Source: DASYML01 sp036399835 | Lineage (GTDB): Bacteria > Acidobacteriota > Blastocatellia > Pyrinomonadales > Pyrinomonadaceae | DNA length: 64,000 nucleotides | Assembly: GCA_036399835.1 (NCBI GenBank) | Contig: DASWMI010000047.1 | Location: 9,986-73,985, forward strand | Direction: 5' to 3' | Part shown: one piece after another, positions 26,109-33,623 of the stretch | How the letters are laid out: each line of letters opens with the position of its first letter | How positions within the stretch are numbered: the stretch's first letter is position 1 | Made by a program: the position numbers and the translations under genes | The notes under the pieces: generated by a model | Databases searched by the model: none | Seen by the model: only the letters and a program-made list of their open reading frames with translations | Told to the model about the DNA's origin: nothing

Positions 26109-27245
26109 TTAAAGCTTTCGTAAGAAGCACTTACCCGGCAGTTGCCGGACTAGCTCGCGCATCTCCAGAGACAACAGCACGCCCGACAGCTCGGAGACCG
26201 CGAGGCGGCTTTTTTCCGCCAGCGCGTCTATATGCGAAGCCTCGTCGGGCGCGAGCAACTTAAAGACCGCCTGCTCGTTTTCCGACAACCCTTCAGGCAC
26301 AAAAGACAACTGTTCGGCCAGAGATGGCTCGCCCTTCTTCTGCTTCTGAGGCTCTGGCGGCAGCAGCAGTGCGGCAAGTTCAGGGGGCAGCTCCATGGCT
26401 ATGTCCTGCCACTGCTGGACCAGTTTTGCTCCCGCGCCCTTTATCAAATAGTTCGTGCCGAATGAATTTCTCGAAGTGATATTACCGGGCACGGCGAAAA
26501 CTTCGCGGTTCTGCTCCATCGCCAGCCGCGCCGTAATCAAAGAGCCTGAGTTCTCCGCCGCCTCAACCAGCACGACGCCCAGGCTCAGCCCGCTGATGAC
26601 GCGATTGCGATAGGGAAAATTCTGCGGCGAGGGCGGCGTCCCCAACGGAAATTCCGAGACCAGCGCGCCGCCGTGCTCCAGAATCTCCTCGACCAGCTTT
26701 CTGTGATCGCGCGGGTAAACCTGGTCCAGCCCGGTGCCCATCACGGCGACCGTGCGCCCGCCGGCTTCGAGCGCTCCCCTGTGCGCCGCCGCATCAATCC
26801 CGCGCGCCAGCCCCGAAATAATCGTCACGCCGCGCTCGGCCAGCTCGCGCGCCAGCATCAGCGCAGCGTTCTGCCCGTAGCTGGAGCAGCGGCGCGACCC
26901 GACCATCGCCACGCAGGGCGCATCCAGGCAAGCTTCCCAAGCGCCCTTCACATAGAGCGTCAACGGCGGGTCGAAAATCTCGCGCAGCAAAGCCGGATAG
27001 ACCCCATCGTCCAAAAGCAGTATGTCTGCCCCGTAGGCGCGCACACGCTCTATCTCATCAGCCGCGCGCTCGAAAAGGTCGCGCGCGATCAGGCTTTCGA
27101 TAGTCTCAGGAGAGAGGCGCAGCCCTTCCAGCTCGGCTCGCGTCGCGCCAAAGACGGCCTCCGCCGACCCGAAGCGCTCAAGCAGCTTCGCGGCGGCCCT
27201 CGGGCCAATGCCCGGCGTCATGTTGAGAGCAATCCATTCACGCAT
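26109..27245 (-). CDS. dprA: DNA-processing protein A (recombination mediator)
   Basis: A 378-residue DprA/Smf protein that loads RecA on incoming single-stranded DNA in natural transformation. It has an N-terminal HhH/SAM-like region (MTPGIGPRAAAKLLERFG), a Rossmann-like core with MVGSRRCSSYGQN and SGLARGIDAAAHRGAL, and the nucleotide-binding GTGLDQVYPRDH motif. A C-terminal winged-helix domain is visible around residues 310-378 (EQAVFKLLAPDEASHIDALA). Length and domain order are standard. It indicates a capacity for DNA uptake or recombination, although no other competence genes are in the window. Confidence 0.94.
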   Translation of the reverse strand: MREWIALNMTPGIGPRAAAKLLERFGSAEAVFGATRAELEGLRLSPETIESLIARDLFERAADEIERVRAYGADILLLDDGVYPALLREIFDPPLTLYVKGAWEACLDAPCVAMVGSRRCSSYGQNAALMLARELAERGVTIISGLARGIDAAAHRGALEAGGRTVAVMGTGLDQVYPRDHRKLVEEILEHGGALVSEFPLGTPPSPQNFPYRNRVISGLSLGVVLVEAAENSGSLITARLAMEQNREVFAVPGNITSRNSFGTNYLIKGAGAKLVQQWQDIAMELPPELAALLLPPEPQKQKKGEPSLAEQLSFVPEGLSENEQAVFKLLAPDEASHIDALAEKSRLAVSELSGVLLSLEMRELVRQLPGKCFLRKL

Positions 27246-27260
27246 AAGAGTAAGGAGAAA

Positions 27261-27383
27261 AGCGGAAGGCGAAGGGAGAAAGTGAGGACGCGCCTCCGGC
27301 GTGATTCGTCAAAGACGAGATTCATGATTCAATTCAAAGCCGAAGGCTGTGTCCAAACTTTCCCTTTCGCCCTTCGACTTTCG
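27261..27383. repeat. GGAGAAA/CTTTCGC heptamer inverted repeat beside tRNA-Sec
   Basis: Words of the type AGGCGAA and GGGAGAA at 27261-27283 are answered by ACTTTCC, CTTTCGC and CCTTCGA at 27357-27383, giving a long imperfect hairpin between dprA and the tRNA. Confidence 0.6.
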
Positions 27384-27386
27384 TGT

Positions 27387-27485
27387 TGGCGGAGGCGTGT
27401 GGGAATCGAACCCACCCAAGCCTGTTCTCACAGGCTCACAGACGGTTTTGAAGACCGCGCCGCTCACCAGAACGGATGCGCCTCC
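27387..27485 (-). tRNA. selC: Selenocysteine tRNA, anticodon TCA
   Basis: Read on the minus strand this is a 95-nt tRNA plus encoded GCCA (99 nt in all). It starts with GGAGGCG and ends with CGCCTCC, a 7-8 bp acceptor stem. The anticodon loop CTTCAAA contains TCA, and the long variable arm is built from GAGCCTGTGAGAACAGGCTT. The T-arm GTGGGTTCGATTCCCAC is perfect. The extended variable arm and TCA anticodon are diagnostic of tRNA-Sec and the D-arm resembles E. coli selC (GGTGAG). It shows that the organism inserts selenocysteine at UGA; selA, selB and selD are not in the window. Confidence 0.95.
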
Positions 27486-27519
27486 ACAGAGAGGTTCGCG
27501 TGGGCCGCGAGCGCCCTAG

Positions 27520-27549
27520 ACGCTACGCGCCATGAGGGCTGGCTGTCAA
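27520..27549 (-). promoter_or_regulatory. Candidate selC promoter
   Basis: On the minus strand TTGACA (27544-27549) and TAGCGT (27520-27525) are 18 bp apart, ending 34 bp before the tRNA 5' end. A GC-rich discriminator follows, as in many stable-RNA promoters. Confidence 0.45.
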
Positions 27550-27633
27550 GCGGACAATCCGGCGCGAAACAACTCATCCCGCCATAGCTTGACCATTGGA
27601 CACGAGTCCGTCTTTGAATCAACCCGACTGTCC

Positions 27634-27685
27634 TTGACCAATCAAGAACGATTGGCTATGATGCTCGTTCGAACGTTCGTTCGGA
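27634..27685 (+). promoter_or_regulatory. boxC promoter with TetR-type operator over the start site
   Basis: TTGACC (27634-27639), a 17-bp spacer and TATGAT (27657-27662) form a near-consensus promoter. Eight bases further the inverted repeat CGAACG-TT-CGTTCG (27670-27683) covers the expected start site. This matches, from memory, the CNAACGNNCGTTNG site of the TetR-family PaaR repressor of Thermus. A related repeat precedes the tetR gene at 31153. Confidence 0.7.
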
Positions 27686-27800
27686 CAAACCAAACTGAGC
27701 AGTGGCGGATACCCGAAGGCAGAGGCGAGAGAGCCGGGCAGCCGCGTGCGTCTTTTGAAGTTTGGACCAATTCCGGACCAATTTGGAGAGTCAGAGCTGA

Positions 27801-29432
27801 ATGATAAATTTCGAGACATCGCCGGAGCAGTACAAACACTGGAAGCTCAAAGTAGATGGTCCTGTCGCCACGTTGGCGATGGACGTGCAGGAAGATGCCA
27901 CGCTGGCCGAAGGGTATAAGCTCAAGCTCAACTCTTATGATCTGGGTGTTGATATAGAGCTGGCGGACGCGGTCCAGCGGCTACGCTTCGAGCATCCGGA
28001 AGTGAGGGTTGTGGTCATCAACAGCCTCAAGCCGCGTATCTTTTGCGCGGGCGCAAACATTTACATGCTGGGCACGTCCTCGCATGCTTTTAAAGTCAAT
28101 TTCTGCAAGTTTACAAACGAGACACGCTGCGCGATAGAAGATGCTTCGCATCATTCGGGCCAACGCTATATCGCTGCGCTCAACGGGACGGCTTCCGGCG
28201 GCGGCTATGAGCTGGCAATCGCGTGCGATGAAATCTTTCTGGTAGACGACAGCAATTCCACAGTCTCGCTGCCCGAAGTTCCCCTGCTCGGAGTCCTGCC
28301 TGGCACGGGCGGCCTGACGCGCCTCGTTGATAAGCGAAAGGTGCGTCGTGACCGCGCGGATGTCTTCTCGACGCTGGCCGAAGGACTCAAGGCCAGACGC
28401 GCCAAAGAGTGGGGACTGATTGACGGCTATTTCCTGACCAGCAAGTTTGAAGAAGGGGTTGCGGCTCACGTCAATCAGCTTGTCGAGACGGGCGCAGAAA
28501 AGAAGGTAGGCCCTGGCATCAAGCTCAACCCGCTTCGTGTTGAAGCGTCCGAGTCCGGGCGCGAGTACGAGTATGTCAGCCTCAAGCTCAAACGCGAGCA
28601 GCGTTATGCGGACCTGACGGTGCGTGGTCCTGAATCGAATCTACCCACCACGCCGGAAGAGATTCAGAAGTTGGGCAATGCTTACTGGCCGCTTCAGGCT
28701 TACCGCGAGCTGGATGATGCGCTCCTCAACTTGCGCATCAACGAGCCTGAGATAGGGCTGGTCTGCCTGCGCACGGAAGGCGATCTTGATAAAGTGCTCG
28801 CCGTTGACAAAATCTTAACTTCAAATAAAGACCACTGGCTCGTACACGAAATCATCCTGCACATGGCTCGCGTGCTACGCCGACTGGACCTGACGGCCAA
28901 GAGCTTCTTTGCTTTAATCGAACCGGGCAGTTGCTTCGCTGGCAACCTGCTTGAACTTGCGTTCGCCGCAGACCGAACCTACATGCTCAACAGCCAGGAC
29001 GAGAAGGTCCAGATTGCCACCAGCGAGCTTAACGCCGGCGCGTTGCCTATGAGCAACGGCTTGACGCGCTTGCAGTCGCGCTTTTATGCCACGCCGGAAC
29101 AGGTGGACAAGGTGCTTGAGCACGCGGGCCTGTTCGAGACGGAGAAGGCTGAAGAGGAGGGCCTTGTCACTTTCGCCACGGAGGACCTCGACTGGGAAGA
29201 GGAGATTCGCGTCGCCATAGAAGAGCGCATGTCGCTCTCGCCCGATGCGTTGACGGGGATGGAAGCCTCGCTCAGGTTCGCTGGTCCGGAAACGCCTGAA
29301 ACGAAGATTTATGGCCGCCTGACGGCCTGGCAAAACTGGATTTTCCAGCGCCCCAACGCCGTCGGCGAGCACGGCGCTTTAACCAACTACGGGAAACCGA
29401 CGCGCGCACAGTTTGATTACAAGAGGACTTGA
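27801..29432 (+). CDS. boxC: Benzoyl-CoA-dihydrodiol lyase / 2,3-epoxybenzoyl-CoA dihydrolase
   Basis: A 543-residue ring-opening enzyme of the aerobic benzoyl-CoA (box) pathway. It takes 2,3-epoxybenzoyl-CoA and two waters to 3,4-dehydroadipyl-CoA semialdehyde and formate. It is a double crotonase: residues 30-260 carry the oxyanion-hole FCAGAN (81-86), E137 in SGGGYELAIACDE and E159 in SLPEVPLLGVLPGTGG, followed by a degenerate second crotonase half. Length and start (INFETSPEQYKHWKL) match known BoxC closely. It is the first gene of the island, behind a strong repressible promoter, and boxB follows across a heptamer hairpin. boxA and boxD are not nearby. Confidence 0.95.
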   Translation: MINFETSPEQYKHWKLKVDGPVATLAMDVQEDATLAEGYKLKLNSYDLGVDIELADAVQRLRFEHPEVRVVVINSLKPRIFCAGANIYMLGTSSHAFKVNFCKFTNETRCAIEDASHHSGQRYIAALNGTASGGGYELAIACDEIFLVDDSNSTVSLPEVPLLGVLPGTGGLTRLVDKRKVRRDRADVFSTLAEGLKARRAKEWGLIDGYFLTSKFEEGVAAHVNQLVETGAEKKVGPGIKLNPLRVEASESGREYEYVSLKLKREQRYADLTVRGPESNLPTTPEEIQKLGNAYWPLQAYRELDDALLNLRINEPEIGLVCLRTEGDLDKVLAVDKILTSNKDHWLVHEIILHMARVLRRLDLTAKSFFALIEPGSCFAGNLLELAFAADRTYMLNSQDEKVQIATSELNAGALPMSNGLTRLQSRFYATPEQVDKVLEHAGLFETEKAEEEGLVTFATEDLDWEEEIRVAIEERMSLSPDALTGMEASLRFAGPETPETKIYGRLTAWQNWIFQRPNAVGEHGALTNYGKPTRAQFDYKRT

Positions 29433-29504
29433 TTAGTTTTCAGTTTTGAGTTTTCAGCAAAGACAACTGGTCTATGCTGAAAACTAAAAACTCAAAACTG
29501 AAAA
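29433..29504. repeat. AAAACTG heptamer hairpin between boxC and boxB
   Basis: The left arm is AGTTTTC, AGTTTTG, AGTTTTC (29433-29453). The right arm is CTGAAAA, CTAAAAA, CTCAAAA, CTGAAAA (29475-29502). All words are exactly 7 nt; the right arm has one extra word, which would bulge out. Confidence 0.85.
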
Positions 29505-29522
29505 CTGCGAGCGGAGTGAGCC

Positions 29523-30935
29523 ATGAGCATGAACTTATACGATCGCATTCCTAATAACGTGAATCTGTCTGAGGATAAGCGGCTTCAGCGTGCGCTGGAG
29601 AAGTGGCTGCCGGATTATCTCAAATGGTGGCGCGAGATGGGGCCGGATGGATTTCAGGAGACGGAAGTCTACTTGCGCACCGCCATCGGCGTGGACGCTG
29701 ACGGATGGGCGAACTTCGATTTTATCAAGATGCCTGATTATCGCTGGGGCATCTTTTTGAAACCAGCCGAGGCGGATGCGCGTGTGGCCTTTGGCGACAA
29801 TGCAGGGATGCCTGCCTACCAGGAAGTGCCCGGCGAGTTTCGCAACGCGCTGAGGCGTATCATCGTCACGCAGGGCGACACAGAGCCTGCTTCGGTCGAG
29901 CAGCAGCGTGAGCTTGGCAAGACCTGTCCTTCGCTCTACGACCTGCGCAATCTCTTTCAGGTCAACGTCGAAGAAGGAAGACACCTGTGGGCTATGGTCT
30001 ATCTGCTGCAACGCTATTTCGGGCGCGACGGGCGCGATGAGGCCGACGCCATGCTTGAGCGACGCAGCGGCAACCCGGACAACCCGCGTATCCTCGAAGC
30101 CTTTAACCAGCCCTGCGATGACTGGCTCAACTTTTTCTGCTTTACGATGTTCACGGACCGCGACGGCAAGTATCAACTCGCGGCGCTGGCCGAATCCGGC
30201 TTCGAGCCGCTGGCGCGCACATGCCAGTTTATGCTCACGGAAGAGGCGCATCATCTCTTTGTCGGCGAGACTGGCGTCGGCAGGGTCGTGAAGCGCACGG
30301 CTGAGTTGATGAAGGAGAGCCAAGACGGCGACGTCCGCGAGGCTGGCGGCATTCCGCTTGACATCATTCAAAAATATATCAACTTCTGGTTCAGCTATTC
30401 GCTGGACCTTTTCGGCGGCGAGATTAGCTCGAACAGCGCAGACTTTTTCGCGGCAGGACTCAAGGGCCGTTACCAGGAGCAAAAGAAATACACCGACCAC
30501 GTTATCGCCGACGACGTTTTCGCTCTGACGGTGATTAAAGATGGCAAGCTTGTAGAGAAGCAAGTGCCGCTGCGCAATGCGCTCAACGAAGTCCTGCGCG
30601 GCGAGTATGTGAGCGATTGCGAGCGCGCCATGACGCGCTGGAACAAGTATCTCTCGGAGGCCGCTCTGGACCAGCGGCTCTACCTGCCGAGCACGCGTTT
30701 TCACAGGCACGTTGGCGAGTATGCGGGCCACCACTTCGATGTCTCGGGCAAGCTTATCACGCAGGAAGAGTTTGAGAGCCGGAGGATGGAATGGCTGCCG
30801 ACATTTGAAGACCGCGAGTACGTTCGCAGCCTGATGCGTCCTGTCACAGAGCCTGGCAAGATTGCAGACTGGATTGCGCCCCCCTCGGCGGGCATCAAGG
30901 GCCTGCCCTTCGAGTTTGAGTACGTCAGGCTTTAA
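29523..30935 (+). CDS. boxB: Benzoyl-CoA 2,3-epoxidase, di-iron oxygenase subunit
   Basis: A 470-residue class I di-iron enzyme that, with a reductase (normally BoxA), epoxidises the ring of benzoyl-CoA with O2. All six expected iron ligands are present: E121, E151 and H154 (in EEGRH), D212 (TDRDG), E241 and H244 (TEEAHH), one residue shifted from the Azoarcus evansii numbering I remember. The start MNLYDRIPNNVNL is typical, and ATG 29523 or 29529 is possible. It is downstream of boxC, probably in the same operon. No boxA-like NADPH reductase gene is in the window, so electrons must come from elsewhere. Confidence 0.95.
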   Translation: MSMNLYDRIPNNVNLSEDKRLQRALEKWLPDYLKWWREMGPDGFQETEVYLRTAIGVDADGWANFDFIKMPDYRWGIFLKPAEADARVAFGDNAGMPAYQEVPGEFRNALRRIIVTQGDTEPASVEQQRELGKTCPSLYDLRNLFQVNVEEGRHLWAMVYLLQRYFGRDGRDEADAMLERRSGNPDNPRILEAFNQPCDDWLNFFCFTMFTDRDGKYQLAALAESGFEPLARTCQFMLTEEAHHLFVGETGVGRVVKRTAELMKESQDGDVREAGGIPLDIIQKYINFWFSYSLDLFGGEISSNSADFFAAGLKGRYQEQKKYTDHVIADDVFALTVIKDGKLVEKQVPLRNALNEVLRGEYVSDCERAMTRWNKYLSEAALDQRLYLPSTRFHRHVGEYAGHHFDVSGKLITQEEFESRRMEWLPTFEDREYVRSLMRPVTEPGKIADWIAPPSAGIKGLPFEFEYVRL

Positions 30936-30989
30936 AAGAGACGGGGATGTGCGCGGCGGCGATGAACTCGGGAGAAAAGCTATTGTCAG

Positions 30990-31008
30990 ATTGAATCATT
31001 GATTCAAT
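30990..31008. promoter_or_regulatory. 19-bp palindrome upstream of tetR
   Basis: The segment ATTGAATCATTGATTCAAT is a perfect palindrome around a central T. It lies 145 bp upstream of the tetR start, in the gap after boxB. It may be an operator for an unidentified regulator or the tip of a boxB 3' structure. No second copy was found in the window. Confidence 0.4.
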
Positions 31009-31079
31009 GCGATAATGATTCGATTGCTTCAGACATCATTCATCGCTGCCGCGTTGCGCTCTCAATCGTTCTCTTTATC

Positions 31080-31132
31080 TTGACAGGCCGGAGAGTGAGC
31101 CAATACCATTTCATCCGAACCGCTCGTTCGGA
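31080..31132 (+). promoter_or_regulatory. tetR promoter with operator overlapping the start site
   Basis: TTGACA (31080-31085), an 18-bp spacer and TACCAT (31104-31109) are followed at once by TCCGAAC-CGCTC-GTTCGGA (31114-31132), perfect 7-bp arms. It has the same GAAC/GTTC core and the same position relative to the -10 as the site at boxC. Confidence 0.7.
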
Positions 31133-31152
31133 TTGCTATCAAATCAATCTCT

Positions 31153-31842
31153 ATGAGAGCCGCACGCAAAGAGCCTTTCTCGCGCTACGATCAGAAGCTG
31201 GAGTTTATCCTTCGCACAGCCGCGCAAATCTTCGCGGAGAAGAGTTATCATTCGACCTCCATGCGCGACATCTCGCGCGCGACGGGCGTCAGCCTGGCCG
31301 GTCTCTATCACTACTGCCGCTCCAAAGAAGAGCTGCTCTTTCTCATTCAGGACAACTGCTTCGGCCACGTCCTCGAACGGCTCAACCAACGCCTCGGCGA
31401 GACGAGCGACCCGGTCGAGCGCCTGCGCATCTTTATAGATAATCACCTGGCCTTCTTCGCCGCGAACATGGCCGAGATGAAAGTCCTCTCGCACGAGGCC
31501 GAGTCGCTCGAAGGAGAGATGCTGGATCGCGTCGCTGGCAAGAAGCAGCAGTACACGCGGCTCGCCCGAAGGATTCTGAGCGAGGTCCAGCAGGCTCTGC
31601 CCGAAGCGCAGCGGCAGATAAATCTGACGGTCGCAACCTATGCCCTGTTCGGGATGATGAACTGGATTTATAACTGGTATGATCCGCGCGGCAAGCTCAC
31701 AGTCGCGGAGCTGGTCGAGACGCTCACCAGACTCTTTCTGGTCGGGCTGCTCGGCGGCGCAAATAATGAGCTGCTCAGCTTCGCCGGGCAGGCGCGCCAC
31801 GAGCGTCTCAGCGTCTGGCGCGAGCCGCAGGCCAGCACTTAG
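31153..31842 (+). CDS. TetR-family regulator of the aromatic island
   Basis: A 229-residue TetR protein with helix-turn-helix STSMRDISRATGVSLAGLYH (about residues 35-55) followed by YCRSKEELLFLI. The ligand domain is likely to bind an acyl-CoA or aromatic-CoA, as in the KstR2/PaaR/FadR branches of TetR. It is placed directly after boxB and has an inverted repeat over its own start site that matches the one at the boxC promoter. I infer that it represses itself and the boxC operon, with a CoA-thioester intermediate as inducer. ATG 31153 has no Shine-Dalgarno; the context is TCTCTATG, as for several genes here. Confidence 0.88.
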   Translation: MRAARKEPFSRYDQKLEFILRTAAQIFAEKSYHSTSMRDISRATGVSLAGLYHYCRSKEELLFLIQDNCFGHVLERLNQRLGETSDPVERLRIFIDNHLAFFAANMAEMKVLSHEAESLEGEMLDRVAGKKQQYTRLARRILSEVQQALPEAQRQINLTVATYALFGMMNWIYNWYDPRGKLTVAELVETLTRLFLVGLLGGANNELLSFAGQARHERLSVWREPQAST

Positions 31843-31975
31843 AAAAGTTGCGAACAGGGAAAGACGTATGATGAATGAAAGACGATTGATTTTCAGCTTA
31901 TCCTTCATCATTGCTGGTCCAACGTTTCCTCGCAGGCTCTTTTTCTATACTCTTCTTCAGCAGATGAAAGGGAAC

Positions 31976-32668
31976 ATGATGCGACTCACAAGAATCTCTG
32001 TTTTTCTTCTCATAACACTCCTTGCGCTGACCCTGGCCTGCGGGCCTGCTCCCGCGCCGCCTCCGCCCGGGGGCGGTCCTGGTCCAGCCAACAGTCCTGC
32101 GGCCAAGTCCTCCACGACTTCGGCGGAAGACGCCGGGGCGCTCATCTACGCCGCGTCCGAAGGCGACATAGAGAAGGTCAAAGAGCTGCTGGACGAGGGC
32201 GTTGACGTCAACTCCAGGGGGCATGATGGGCGCACGGCGCTGATGGAAGCTGCCTACGCGGGCCATAAAGAGATGGCTAAGCTGCTGCTCGACAAGGGCG
32301 CAAACTTCGGGATGAAAAAGAATGACGGCGCGACCCCTCTTTCGTTCGCACAGGGCGGAAAGTTTACAGAGATTATCAACATGATTAATCAGGCCGCAGA
32401 CCTCATTAACGCGTCGAGCAAGGGTGACGCCAAAGCGGTCCAGGACCTTTTGAACAAGGGCGCGAGCATCAATGCGCAGGGCGAGGACGGGCGCACCGCC
32501 CTCATGGAAGCGGTCTACGGCGGTCATGCAGAGGTCGTCCAGATACTGCTCGACAAGGGCGCGAACCCGAACACGAAGAAGAACGACGGCGCGACGGCCC
32601 TCTCGTTTGCCGAAGGCGCAAAGAATCAGAAGATCATCGAGATGCTCAAGCAAAAGGGAGCCAAGTAG
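31976..32668 (+). CDS. Ankyrin-repeat lipoprotein with internal duplication
   Basis: A 230-residue exported protein. The signal peptide ends at a Cys (LLALTLACGPAPAP), followed by a Pro/Gly-rich linker, so it is likely lipidated. The rest is two copies of an approximately 85-residue ankyrin unit: GHDGRTALMEAAYAGHKEMA and GEDGRTALMEAVYGGHAEVV occupy equivalent places, and each unit ends with KKNDGAT(P/A)LSFA. It probably mediates protein binding at the periplasmic face. The frame opens at 31679, but the earlier part overlaps tetR and lacks a signal; ATG 31976 follows AAAGGGAA. It sits inside the aromatic island without an obvious catabolic role. Confidence 0.82.
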   Translation: MMRLTRISVFLLITLLALTLACGPAPAPPPPGGGPGPANSPAAKSSTTSAEDAGALIYAASEGDIEKVKELLDEGVDVNSRGHDGRTALMEAAYAGHKEMAKLLLDKGANFGMKKNDGATPLSFAQGGKFTEIINMINQAADLINASSKGDAKAVQDLLNKGASINAQGEDGRTALMEAVYGGHAEVVQILLDKGANPNTKKNDGATALSFAEGAKNQKIIEMLKQKGAK

Positions 32669-32708
32669 TCTTCAAAACTTTTCACTTTTAGGGAAGCGAG
32701 CGAAGCAA

Positions 32709-33545
32709 ATGGCAGAAGCTGAAGTCAAGATGGAGCACGGGGCGGAAACCGACGGCAATCTCGTGCGTTACGCGGCGCAGGACGGCATCGCGCTCTTAAA
32801 GCTCAACGATCCTCCGGCCAACACCTACTCTTACGAGATGATGCAGGAGCTTGACCGCGCCATCCTCAAAGCGCGTATGGACGAGGGCGTGCAGGTCATT
32901 GTCATCACGGGCGAGGGCGAGAAATTTTTCTGCGCGGGCGCAAACATACAGATGCTCTCAAGCGTCACGCCCGAATACAAATACTATTTCTGCCTCCACG
33001 CCAACGAAACGCTCTCGCGGCTCGAACAGACGCCGAAGCTCGTCATCGCAGCCATCAACGGGCATTGTGTCGGCGGCGGGCTGGAAGTGGCGATGGCCGC
33101 GGACCTGCGCATCGCACGCAGCGGCGCGGGCCGCATGGGATTGCCGGAAGTCTCTCTGGGCGTGCTGCCGGGGACGGGCGGCACGCAGCGCCTCTTGCGC
33201 ATCGTCGGCAAATCGCGGGCGATAGAATTGATGACGACGGGCGAGCTATTCGACTTTGAGCGCGGGCGCGAGCTGGGCCTTGTCAATCATCTCTACGAAG
33301 CCGAGACTGGCGAAGATTTCATGCGGCAGGTGATGGCTTACGCGCGGCAGTTCACCCTGCCCGAAAGGGCCGCGCGCGCAGTGGGCCGCATCAAGCGCAG
33401 CGTCCAGTCCGGCGCAGAGATTCCCTTTGAATCCGCCCTCGCGCTTGAGCGCGAGCTACAACAACAGCTCTTCCAGTCCGAAGATGCCAGGGAAGGACTC
33501 GAAGCTTACGTCCAGAAACGCAAACCGCAGTTCAAAGGAAAGTAA
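32709..33545 (+). CDS. Enoyl-CoA hydratase (both catalytic Glu present)
   Basis: A 278-residue crotonase-family enzyme adding water to a 2-enoyl-CoA. It has FCAGAN (74-79, oxyanion hole), E126 in VGGGLEVAMAAD and E147 in GLPEVSLGVLPGTGG, the two acid-base glutamates of true hydratases. Of the three single-domain crotonases in the island this is the only one with both, so it is the best candidate for the hydration step of the beta-oxidation branch. ATG 32709 was chosen from homology; the open frame reaches back to 32472 through the ankyrin gene. The PaaG-like gene follows after a 78-bp heptamer-repeat gap. Confidence 0.88.
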   Translation: MAEAEVKMEHGAETDGNLVRYAAQDGIALLKLNDPPANTYSYEMMQELDRAILKARMDEGVQVIVITGEGEKFFCAGANIQMLSSVTPEYKYYFCLHANETLSRLEQTPKLVIAAINGHCVGGGLEVAMAADLRIARSGAGRMGLPEVSLGVLPGTGGTQRLLRIVGKSRAIELMTTGELFDFERGRELGLVNHLYEAETGEDFMRQVMAYARQFTLPERAARAVGRIKRSVQSGAEIPFESALALERELQQQLFQSEDAREGLEAYVQKRKPQFKGK

Positions 33546-33619
33546 GCAGAGAGCAACAAGCAGAAGAAGCAGTTCGTTCCAACTGCCGAAGGCTGACAGC
33601 TTGCTCGCTTACCGCTCAT
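33546..33619. repeat. GCAGAGA/GCTTGCT heptamer repeat gap
   Basis: Consecutive 7-mers GCAGAGA, GCAACAA, GCAGAAG (33546-33566) face GCTGACA, GCTTGCT, CGCTTAC, CGCTCAT (33592-33619), giving imperfect complementary arms. Confidence 0.6.
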
Positions 33620-33623
33620 CTAT

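Noticed and set aside
27246..27800. Integrated element at the tRNA gene
   Set aside because: No integrase and no repeat of the tRNA 3' end was seen within the window, so the tRNA does not look like a used attachment site.
29535..30734. Minus-strand open frame of 399 codons opposite boxB
   Set aside because: Reverse-frame shadow of boxB; composition typical of antisense frames and no domain recognised.
32472..32708. Upstream extension of the first enoyl-CoA hydratase
   Set aside because: It overlaps the ankyrin gene in another frame; homology starts just after ATG 32709.
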